Assembly: GCA_002189035.1 (NCBI GenBank) | Contig: NEEC01000011.1 | Span: 744,001-808,000 of the forward strand | Origin: Utricularia gibba | Taxonomy: Eukaryota; Streptophyta; Magnoliopsida; Lamiales; Lentibulariaceae | Length of the DNA stretch: 64,000 bases | Direction of reading: 5' to 3' | Part shown: positions 46,251 to 55,660 of the stretch, piece after piece | Position numbering within the stretch: position 1 is the first letter of the stretch | Layout of the letters: the number at the start of each line of letters is the position of its first letter | Made by a program: the position numbers and the translations under genes | The notes under the pieces: model-generated | The model's input: only the letters and a program-made list of their open reading frames with translations | What the model was told of the DNA's origin: nothing | Databases searched by the model: none

Positions 46251-48292
46251 AGGGGTGAACCAAGGGTTATGATAGAACGAAAGGAAAGTTTACATGTTGG
46301 AAAGTTATGGAAATATAGATGTTGGTGTAGTGGGAGTTCAGTGGTGAGGTTTGGCACCTTCTCTATTGGGTTGCTTGGGTAGAGACCGATACAACCTCTT
46401 TTCCCTAATTTCCAAGGTTGTCAACCTGAGGTTAATTGAGTGGAAGAGGATGTTACCATGTGCAAAAATGGTCATATAGTTAAAAACTCTTCAATGCTGT
46501 TTTATTATTGTGTTCATGTTCTTGGATCTTATAGAAGTTGTGGCTTGCTTTACTTATTGGATCTTGATTATGTGATGTCTTATTTGCTTGGTTTTACTAT
46601 CATGACTGCTTAAGCACATTTCAGTCCTGCATGAGCATTAAGAGGGTTCGAAGAGCATGGATCTTATGTAGCCATGTGCTGCTTTGTATGTAGTGTAGCT
46701 TTCTCAACTTTTATATGTTTTGGTCAGTATGGAAGTACTACATAGTTTGGTCTGTATATAGCTTATATAATATTTGGTACCTGTAAGCCCACCTAAATTA
46801 CTAAATGTAGATGACCCACAAATGGTTATATGTTACTTGTTTTCATTATAAGTACGGCATTTCTCTTCTTGTGCTATGATTTTATCATCTTATCATGGGT
46901 TAGCTTTCCATCGAAACATATCATCTAAAAATGATGGAAATGTAGAAGGTGCATTAAATAGCATGATTGAGAATAGCCTTATGTGTCTAGTGCTCTAGGG
47001 GCATGGTATCACGTTGTGGAAGCCATACGAGTAGGTGGTCATTGGGTCATGACACTATTCTTTGTTCATTTCATTATCTTATCTATATACCCTCCAAATT
47101 CACTAACGTAAGTTCAAGATTTTCCATTTCTTTCTTATTGAATCCATGCTATGAAGAATTAATGGAATTGCTTCATGATAATAATCAAATATTTTTTTAA
47201 AAAATAATTTCCTTTTTATGAGTTTCCACTCTCTAATCCTTGCTAACATTTAACTAAGTTGAAACAAAAATAAGCTTATTGTCTTCAACCTTTTTGAAAT
47301 GTTAATCCTGTGGTAACCATTTTCGACAAAAAATTGTAATAAGAATTGATGATACAAGGTTAACATTTTAATGTTTCAATCTGAAAATAGAACAATAGAT
47401 GTATGAAATTGAGCGAAAAACTAAAATGATAATAGCATGTGAACATCATAAAACAAATAAAGTCCAGAAAAAGTGAATTTGCAGCGCAATATAAAATAAA
47501 ATCCAAAAGATTTATGTTAAAGAATCTTGAGAAACCTTGGACTGAAAAAAAAATGAAAAGAAAGAAGAAACGTTGGCAAAGAAAGCTCCTCACCAGTTGT
47601 ATGTACCTTCCAAGTAGCAAAACTGAAATATAAAGAAATGAAAAAAAGCAAGTTTGCTTTGATTTTATTGAGTTTTTGGAAGTGAACTCTAGTTTTTCAA
47701 ATGGATTTTTGAAAATACACAAATATGATTTTATTCATGTTAGAACTGCTAATAAACACAAATATGTAACAAATCACTGTATATGAAAATGGATAAAGAT
47801 GCCCTTATAAGTAGTACACTATTTGATGGAAACAATGCAAAATAGAGTAAGATTGGTTTGTATGATGAATTTTGAGTTTGATTTTAATTTAAATCATGAT
47901 ATAACTACAAGAATAAAACATCATTTATATATTAAACATTTAAATTTTATAAATAAATGAAATAATTTAATTTAAATAAAGTTAAAAAATTTTATTTGAC
48001 AATACATTTCAAAGAACTTCATTTTGTATTGACAATTACACGAACCCAATTCCTATTGGTACGTTAGACTTAATGCCTACGTTGATCGGAATCACAGTAT
48101 GTCTAGATGCTCAAAACGAAGATTAGGTTTCGGTTTTTATGTGCTTTATGTTTGTTTTTGACATCTATGTCTATACAGTAGTGATTCATGATTCAAAACT
48201 TTTCAATTGGCGTATTGTGTTTAAATTTTCAAAATAGCAACTTAGATAATGATTTTTTTAAAAAGCATGATCATATTTTATTTAGTCCCTTC
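46251..48292. other. Unassigned spacer
   Basis: Expected on plastid order to hold psbJ-psbL-psbF-psbE, but none of these could be recognised. The 46440-47200 part is plain non-coding DNA and 47360-48000 is extremely AT-rich. Confidence 0.4.
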
Positions 48293-48390
48293 ATGTTAAC
48301 TATAATTAGTTATTTTAGTTTTTTGAATTAACTTTAGCTATAACTTCGGGTCTCTTTGTTAAAAAGTGAATTAATTTTGGTTATTTTAAT
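48293..48390 (+). pseudogene. petL: Plastid petL remnant (NUPT)
   Basis: ATGTTAACTATAATTAGTTA at 48293 corresponds to the petL start (MxTLTSYFGFLLAALTITS). CTTTAGCTATAACTTC gives the following block. petL encodes the roughly 31-residue subunit VI of cytochrome b6f. It lies 110 bp before petG, as in plastomes. Stops are present. Confidence 0.75.
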
Positions 48391-48498
48391 TATTGCTTAC
48401 CATGTCTACAAGTTTTGCTCATTGAGATTTATGTCTATTCGTATTACTATATTCGGCATAGATATTATTGACTTTTTTCTCCTTTTCAAAAAGTGAAG

Positions 48499-48606
48499 AT
48501 GAACAAAGCTTTCCTATTTGGAATTGTGTTGGGTCTAATTCCTTTGGTTTGATTATTATAATAGCATATTTAAAATTCAAGATGGGGTGATCAGTTGGAC
48601 TTTTGA
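48499..48606 (+). pseudogene. petG: Plastid petG remnant (NUPT)
   Basis: ATG at 48499, then [16 protein letters not shown] before a stop, against [20 protein letters not shown]. The end, GGTGATCAGTTGGACTTTTGA, gives the terminal GDQLD. The length is 108 bp against 114 bp. petG is a small cytochrome b6f subunit. Confidence 0.9.
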
Positions 48607-48699
48607 TTCCCAGGAGTCAAATTTCTAATTGTAGTACTAGTGACTAAATACATTTCAATCTCATTGGATCCATGACCAAAGGATCATCCCTTGTGGGTG

Positions 48700-49010
48700 T
48701 TTTTGGATAATGAATTCAAATATAATGAAAAATATTTTAATAAGGATATTAGATAAGATAGAATATGTGAATGAGATAGAATATGATTGATTTTTGAAAG
48801 ATGAAAAATGTTTTATTTATACGAGAAAACAAATATGTTCTGATCATTTTTAAATATAAATAAATATATAATAAATTAAGGATAAATATGTAAAATTAAT
48901 ATAAAATAAGAAGTTTACTATCTAAATCCAATATCCCATAATTGAAAGTTATCAAATTCTAATTCTAATTGATTATAAATTTTATCCAACTTAGTAAATG
49001 TGGGATCTTG
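48700..49010. mobile_element. Possible insertion in the petG-trnW spacer
   Basis: The spacer here is about 445 bp, much longer than usual in plastomes. GTGTTTTTGGATAATGAATT near 48707 and a reverse-complementary TTGGATAA at about 48981 could be the ends of an AT-rich MITE of about 280 bp. No clear target duplication. Confidence 0.35.
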
Positions 49011-49050
49011 ATATGTCCATTAACATTTTCCATCTAATAATCTTTATAAA

Positions 49051-49137
49051 CACCGGATGTAGGATTTTAAACTACCACATTGGGTTTTGGAGATCCACAT
49101 TCTACCTAAGTGATTACAATAAAAAAAAAAAGAGCGT
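49051..49137 (-). pseudogene. trnW-CCA: Plastid trnW-CCA remnant (NUPT)
   Basis: The minus strand contains GGTAGAATGTGGATCTCCAA, with anticodon CCA, then AACCCAATGTGGTAG and TTTAAAATCCTACATCC, matching plastid tRNA-Trp. The acceptor start ACGCTCT is at 49131-49137 but is separated from the D arm by a run of eleven or more T (A on the plus strand, 49120-49131), and the T-loop is changed. It cannot fold as a tRNA. Confidence 0.88.
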
Positions 49138-49288
49138 TTTTGTTTTATTAAAATACTGAAAACTATAAAGACAAAAAGAAAAGTATTCTGCTTCCAAAGA
49201 GAATCCCTGTATCCAATGGTTTAACGAGTTCATGCAATTTGAATCGATCGTACTGTTCAGCTTACGTGTTGCCCAATTACAGTAATAG

Positions 49289-49362
49289 ATTGGATGACAG
49301 GATTTGAACCCGTGACATTTTGTACCCAAAACAACTATGCTACCAAGCTGCGCCACATCCCT
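49289..49362 (-). pseudogene. trnP-UGG: Plastid trnP-UGG remnant (NUPT)
   Basis: The minus strand starts AGGGATGTGGCGCAGCTTGG and contains the anticodon stem-loop with TGG (GTTTTGGGTACAAAATG) and GGGTTCAAATCCTGTCATCC, as in plastid tRNA-Pro. The 3' acceptor strand ends CATCCAA instead of CATCCCT, so the acceptor stem is broken. It lies 150 bp from trnW on the same strand, as in plastomes. Confidence 0.92.
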
Positions 49363-49549
49363 TTATTTGGTCTAGGCTACCAGGGTCTTCATTTTTCACA
49401 TTTCTATTTACTCGATTGAGAAAGGATTGATAGAGAAAATTTATTTTCCTTTTAATCTTTTCGGTTTTATTTATTTAAATATACTAACAAGAAAAATAAT
49501 TATGGATCACTGTATATTTCATTTTGTATTCTGCGTCTAACTCTAAGTG

Positions 49550-49900
49550 GCCCTTAAGTACATATTGTTGGAAATATTGGATATTAGAGAACAAGTTGGT
49601 ATCCTACATTGCTAGTTAAAGTCATTTTCAACCAATTTATATATGATATCAACATATTAGCTTTGATGTACTTGAGAATGAGCTGGGTCTCACATATACG
49701 TAGAATTCTAATTTACTAGATTAAATTGGATTTCTAGAGGAATCTAAAACCCAAAAGGCTACACATGTAGGAGGATGTGAAAAACTGACCCTGAAACCCT
49801 ATTGCATGTGTGCAGGCTGAGTTAGACATATATATATATTATTCGATTGATTCTTAAAACTGAGATAATCTTATTGAAAATCCTTTTTAATCTTCGAGAA
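49550..49900. other. Probable insertion in the trnP-psaJ spacer
   Basis: The spacer is about 680 bp, longer than typical. The middle (GGTATCCTACATTGCTAG, a polypyrimidine-poor flank and an AT repeat at 49831-49841) resembles nuclear repeat DNA rather than plastid spacer. Ends not determined. Confidence 0.3.
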
Positions 49901-50041
49901 TTGAGAAATCCTTTAGAAGATCATGTTATGTAACAGAGGTTTTGATCCTTTCTTATTCTTGGTGTTCAATTTACATTACATATGTCATCATATATATGTT
50001 TTCTTTATGTATTACATTAAGTAAAAAAAGGAGGTTTTCTT

Positions 50042-50173
50042 ATTTGAAACCTAAAAGCATATCTCCGTGGACCCAGTACTAAGTACGCTATGGTTAGGGT
50101 TGTTAGAGGGGCTATTGAAGGAGATTAATCATTTTTCTCTCAGATTCATTGACATTCCTCTTTTTCATTCTAA
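50042..50173 (+). pseudogene. psaJ: Plastid psaJ remnant (NUPT)
   Basis: Corresponds to the 44-codon psaJ, photosystem I subunit IX. The start ATG is now ATT. CCAGTACTAAGTACGCTATG (PVLSTLW), then GGGGCTATTGAAGGAGAT (GLLxEI) and a CATTCCTCTTTTTCATTC end (TFPFFSF) with TAA at 50171. One base is lost near 50065. The length is 132 bp against 135 bp. Confidence 0.93.
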
Positions 50174-50301
50174 TTATAATATCGAAAGGAATGAAAAACA
50201 TTAGAGATGCAATAAAAATGAATATCCGTCAAGGAGAAGATCTTTAGTTTTTTTTTCTTCGAATAAGATGGATTGAGGAAATAAAAATTAAACGGTTTTT
50301 C

Positions 50302-50480
50302 AAGGCTAAACAAACCAGATGTCCGAGTAACAGTAATTTTAATGTAAGTTGCATCTGAAATGATCCAAAGATGGTATTTCCATATATATTAATCAAAAGA
50401 ACCAACATAAGTTGCTGATTAGAATTCAGAAATTCTGTCCCTATTGTTTCAAACATATGATTCATGAGTAAATATCGGCT
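50302..50480 (+). pseudogene. rpl33: Plastid rpl33 remnant (NUPT)
   Basis: GATGTCCGAGTAACAGTAAT matches the KGKDVRVTVILE start of ribosomal protein L33. AGTTGCATCTGAAATG gives SCxRN. GTATTTCCATATATATTA gives GISRYIT. AAATTCTGTCCCTATTGTTT gives KFCPYC, half of the zinc-binding CxxC pair, and the end GATTCAT follows. The ATG is lost and frameshifts are present. Confidence 0.92.
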
Positions 50481-50774
50481 TTCATTCTCTGGGAACTCCA
50501 TTTAATTGAATTCGGAATATACTTTATAATCTGCTTTTGTTTTTTTTATATCGATAGAAATTATATAATGATAATTTCTATTTGATATAACTATTTGGGA
50601 TAGTATTTTATGATTAAGAAGCAATTTAATTTTGTATAGACCATGTAGTAATTTGGGATAATTATAATCTGGACCACACTATTTATAATCCCCATGTTGA
50701 AAAATGATAGGGCCGATTGGCGCTGTTTAAATGCATAAGGAATGGATATATTGTCATGACCTAGATTTAGGGCC
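50481..50774. other. Unassigned, possibly plastid rpl33-rps18 spacer
   Basis: No rps18 remnant was recognised. AT-rich with TATATAATGATAATTTC-like repeats. Confidence 0.35.
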
Positions 50775-52712
50775 CAAAATACGAGTCGAGACCACTGAAT
50801 TCTAGTTGAATTCTAGTCATAGAAGCTAAAACTCAAGATTTTTAACATACTAATGGGTCGTTTGATAAGAGAGTATAAAAGATCTATACCTAAGTTTGCA
50901 AATATACCATTGTTTGATTGATTAATATACGTATATCAATCTTGTATGGTTATACCACTGACGTATTCATTTTTGGAGTATATGAGTGGTATATACAAAT
51001 AGGGGAGCTATAAGATACCACTCACATACTCAAACTTCTATCCTCGCATTTCAAACATTGTATACCAAACATTCTATTAAGGGTATAAGATACTAGGTAA
51101 TCTCAAACTCAAACCCATTTTTAGAAAAAAAAAAAAGGAAGCATGATATTTCAACCTTTAACTTAAGCTACCGTTACATCGATTGATATCTAGGAAAAGC
51201 AAACTAACGATGCGAAACAAAATTAGAAATAACATTGCTCTACCACTGCTACCATAAAAACTGCGATTTCAAAAGAAACTAGCTTAAGGTACAAGTGGTT
51301 CAACATTTCACTAAGTCATACAGAACATAGACCAGACCATTTGTTACTACAACAAAATGGTACATGAGACTTGACTGTCACTTATATGGATTGAATACTA
51401 ACTAGGTTTTAGGAGACTTGGTTGATGACAAACTTTACTTCTCTCCTGCTTCACATGGAACACATAAAATAAGTAGTCATGCTACTATGAAATTGAAAGG
51501 CAAATCATGTAAAAAATAATTTGGATTGTTGATAAGAATACAAGCAAAGCTAACAACTATGGTATGTAAAAAAACAAGCATATAGTAAGTCCCTTAAATC
51601 TAACTTTGCTCATCTCCTAACTGTTCAAACTTAGGCATCATCCTTACTGTAAAAGCATAATTAAAACTATCTTTGCTCTCACTTTTACCAATTGAACCAA
51701 AAGAGCATCCCATACGCCAAACCACCATAAGCTTCAACCTATATCACTCTTTAGTGATCTCTTTGACCTTGTTGCTAGCTCATCTTTCTGGCCATCCAAA
51801 TCTACTGAAATGGTACCTTAGACATGTCTAAAACCTTATCATGAATCTCTTGGCAAAGCCAGGTTTCCAGGATTTTGCATCTGCACTACCTCACTTCTTA
51901 TATGTAAACAAAACAACATATAAAGCATTTCATCCACATAGTGAAAACAAACGTACAACTTTCGGGAAACTTGTCAAAAATCATGAATCATGCATCATTT
52001 TAAGCCAACACAATAGGCTTTTATTTAAAAGCAAAAACACATAAAACGGAGTTCTAGGTAAAAAGATATGAATTTTTTATTGGGATTCAAAAAACAGTTT
52101 CATAAAATAGGTCATAATCTAGAACAACTCTACTTGTAAAACTCAGAACTTTTACATCAGTTGAAATTATTGAGCAAACTTAAAAACTTCAGAAACTACT
52201 TTCAAGAAAAAAACTTTTTGAATCATGTAATTAAATTTGAAGCTATTTGAAACAGAAAAATCAAAACATTACAAATTAAAAAGTTGTTCCAGAATTGCCT
52301 CTAATAGGAAAATTCAATCTAAATAATACCAATCCTCCTACTTACTCTATCTTTGATCGAGTTCCCAAATCAATTCTAAATCAAAAGCCACCAAAAAACA
52401 ATTACTTGAAAATTAAGATTTTCTAACACATTATACCCATCTAAATTGAATTTTCCCCCTAATATTGCCTAAATGATCACCTAAAATTCATGTTGTAATC
52501 TTTTGCTTACAAGAGCTTCCATCATTTTCTTTCCTTCGTCTAAGAAAAATGCACTACTTCACAGAATTCCCCCTTTTACACTCCATCAGCTGAATTATTA
52601 TAATAATTTCACTTCAAAACACTAGTGCAACATCTTCTTGTGACAAACGTGAGTCACATTGGCGAACCTTACACATCATCCTTAAAATCCCACTAACTCT
52701 AACTTATCTTAA
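50775..52712. repeat. Tandem duplication, unit 1
   Basis: Aligns with unit 2 (52713-55335) from GAATTCTAG...AAGCTAAAACTCAA through AAGTGGTTCAACATTT, CTTGTTGCTAGCTCATCTTT and the final GACAAACGTGAG...CTAACTTAT blocks. It carries a MITE at 50854-51077 that unit 2 lacks, and about 360 bp (roughly 51790-52150) deleted from unit 2. No coding motif is seen on either strand, and the nature of the repeated DNA is unknown. Confidence 0.8.
50854..51077. mobile_element. MITE, 224 bp
   Basis: Defined by comparison with unit 2, where it is absent. Ends TGGGTCGTTTGATAAG and TACCAAACATTCTAT form an imperfect inverted repeat around GTTTG(A/G)TA. It is flanked by TAA on both sides (50851-50853, 51078-51080), as for PIF/Harbinger-related Tourist elements. 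Confidence 0.75.
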
Positions 52713-55335
52713 AATATGATGCAAGACCACAAAGTTCTAGCCATATAAGCTAAAACTCAAAGTTCTTAACATACCAAAGACATAGGATACTACGAAATCC
52801 AAAGCTCAAATCCTTTTTAGAAAAAAAAAATAGTATTTCAACCATTAACTTAAGCTACTTTTACATTGACTGATATGTAAGAAAGGCAAACTAGCAATGC
52901 AAAATAAAATTAGGCAATGCAAAATAAAATTAGGGGCAACATTGCTCTACCACTACTACCTACCATAACAACCACAACCTTGAAAGAATCTAACTTCAGG
53001 TACAAGTGGTTCAACATTTTCCTAAGTTATACAGAATATAGACAAGACCATTCGTTACCACAGAAAAATGGCACATGAGCTAGGTATAGTCAACCAAAAC
53101 AGAATAAGAGACTTGACTACCAATTGTGTGGCTTGGATACTAACTTGGCCTTAGGAGACTTGTTTGATCACAAGCTTTACTCCTCACCCCCTTCACTTGG
53201 AACAGCTAAAATACGTGATCATGCTACTATAAAATTTTAAAGTAAACCATGTAAAAAATATTTTGAATTATTGATGACAAGCCAAACAAAACCAATAACA
53301 ATAGTGAGTCTCTTAAATCTAACTTCACTCATGCCCTACCAGCTTGACCTTTGTTGCGTGTTGTTTCACTAACAAATTTTAAATATATAAAACGTAAGAT
53401 ACAAAAGAGTGTAGTACAAGTATCGATCTCGGGAAGTTGAGTTTTGCGAAAATTGTTTTGTAAGAAACTTTTACAAAATGTCACAGTTTTGTAAAATGGA
53501 GTTTTTGAAGTACAGAAATAAAAGTTACAACCTAAGTAATGAACCTTGACTAAGGGTTGTAGTTCCTGGAAAATGGACTCCATTTCCTCCTTTTCTCTAT
53601 CCTTGCCTCGACTTTCATTGATTCCTTCCGAATAGTTGGTTATAGGAGCAAGGAATAGCCTATTTTCCCTTACACTCTAATTGACAAGAAGGCACGAGAA
53701 TAACCTCATGTGATTCCCTCTTGGACGATTGAGAAGACAAGAGAATTGCTGTCGATTGCCTTTTAAACTGAATTGTGCGCGTGTGCCCAACTATTGCTAA
53801 TGAACAGTGGCTGCTACAAGATTACTACCTGTCCACTGTCGCGGTACCTCAATCATAAACAATTCACTACTTCCCTCGAACCGGTAGGGTTGGAGTTGGT
53901 ACTTTTCATCTTGCTCTTCATCAAAATCCACGAGAAGTGGCGTGCTACTCATGTACTATGACTAGGAGTCGTTACAGAAAAACTGCAACAAAACGCATGG
54001 AAGTATGCAAAATCCAAAATGAATTTAACGAAGAACCGAGTTTATTGCTCAAGACTTGAAAGGAAACTTCATCTACTCTCAGAAACTAAAAGAGTTTAGC
54101 CACAAAGAGCCATGGAAACAAAAACGAAAATGAAAGCTAAGGTGTTCTTTTTCCTTGGAGGAGAGAAAGAACCTAAAAGTTCTAAATCTCAAAAGAAAAT
54201 GTCAAAAGTCCGAAAATAAGTATTCCAAGTTGGTTTTATCTCACTCCCCATGTACATTAACTCCTTTTGATCCCTTCCCATCATTCCTTCTATCTTGTAT
54301 ACGTCATCAGCTTTCCTTTGTGTGCAAGTTAGTGCTCAATCATTGCTGCAGACTATGACATGCCGTAAGTCAAGGGCCTTGACTAAGGTAAAGCCTTCCA
54401 CCCACAATTTTTCCAAGTCACGTGCAAGGCACGAAATGTCAGTTTTTGACCTCTTGCAATACTCCTGCAACACTCCACGACTGTCTCTTGATATGTTTCG
54501 GTCAAAATGCACGAAAAAAACAAAGAAAATATATATAAAATAGAAAATAAGATTTTTCTAAGAAAATAAAATATTTATCAATATAAATCCTAAATTGAGC
54601 GACTTAACATTAGATTAGCATATAATAATATCTAATAAACAACTAAAAAATGACACTTAATAACCTTAGACATCATCCTTATTGTAGGAGCATGACTAAA
54701 ACTATCGTTGCTCTCACTCATAGAATTAACCCAAAGGAGCCACCGACAGGCCAAACCACCATAAGCTTAAGCCTATGTCACACTTGAGTGATATCTTTGA
54801 CCTTGTTGCTAGCTCATCTTTAACCAGTTGGAGTTTTTGAGCAAACTTAAAAACTTCAGAAACTACATTCAAAAACCTACCAAATTCAAATCCATTTGAA
54901 ACAGAAAAATGAAAAAATTACAAATTGAAAACTTATTTCAGTAATTGACTCTAATAGACAAATCAATCTAAATAATAGTAATCCTCCGACTTACTCTATC
55001 TTTGATCGAGTTCCCAAAGCAATTCTGAATCAGAAGCCATCAATGAAGAACTACCTGAAAATAAAGATTTTCTAAGACATTATATCCATCTAAATTGAAT
55101 TTCCCCCGTTCACCTAAAATTCATGTTGTAATATTCCGCTTACAAGAGCTTCTGTCATTTTCTTTCTTCTGTCTAAGAAAAATACACCGCTTTGCAACAT
55201 TTCTACTTTTATACCCCAGCAGCTGAATTATTATAATAAATCCACTTCAAACACTAGTGGCAACATCCCCTTGTGACAAACGTGAGCCATTCATTGGCAA
55301 ACCTTACATACCACCCTTAAAATTCCACTAACCCT
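52713..55335. repeat. Tandem duplication, unit 2
   Basis: Second copy of 50775-52712. Removing the LTR F insertion leaves about 1.3 kb, matching unit 1 without its MITE and its extra 360 bp. It also has a private 21-bp direct repeat (GGCAATGCAAAATAAAATTA) at about 52894-52935. Confidence 0.8.
53352..54662. mobile_element. Solo LTR F, 1311 bp
   Basis: Inserted in unit 2 and absent from unit 1. Begins TGTTGCGTGTTGTTTCAC and ends GACACTTAATA, an imperfect inverted repeat in which the final CA has become TA. The flanks are ACCTT at 53347-53351 and 54663-54667, a perfect 5-bp target duplication. The internal CAAGTATCGATCTC(G) resembles the CA(A/G)GTCGAATCCAC block of LTRs C1 and C2. The open frames inside (53329-54543) are not genes. 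Confidence 0.85.
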
Positions 55336-55534
55336 AACTTATTTCCTTGCTGCCATCTCAAATGTTTACTAAATATATCCCATTTTACTTAGCCTAGTAA
55401 TAATATAACATTTAAACCAAGATATACTAAACTATTGGTAACCAAAGTAAATTCTATAGTAAATTAATATTAATCCTCACATGTATTGGACTGTAGTATT
55501 TGACTCAAATACATATCCAAACAATGCGGTCCAG
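55336..55534. other. Unassigned spacer
   Basis: AT-rich, no features seen. Confidence 0.4.
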
Positions 55535-55660
55535 TTGCTCACTTGATAATTTATTGTCACATAATGTTCGTCTTCTTGCTTACTTTATTTTTACTCGGCC
55601 ATTTGATAATTTATTGTCATATGATGATTGTCTTGTTGCTCACTTGATTATTTACCACTT
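55535..55660 (+). repeat. 60-bp tandem repeat, about two units
   Basis: A(C/T)TTGATAATTTATTGTCA recurs at 55541 and 55601 (period 60), with shared downstream TCTT(C/G)TTGCT text and a partial third start near 55640. Confidence 0.65.

Noticed and set aside
47360-47722. 120-codon Phe/Leu-rich minus-strand ORF
   Set aside because: Low-complexity composition typical of AT-rich non-coding DNA, with no motif and no neighbours.
49051-49362. trnW and trnP as functional nuclear tRNA genes
   Set aside because: Both match plastid tRNAs in plastid order and both have broken acceptor stems.
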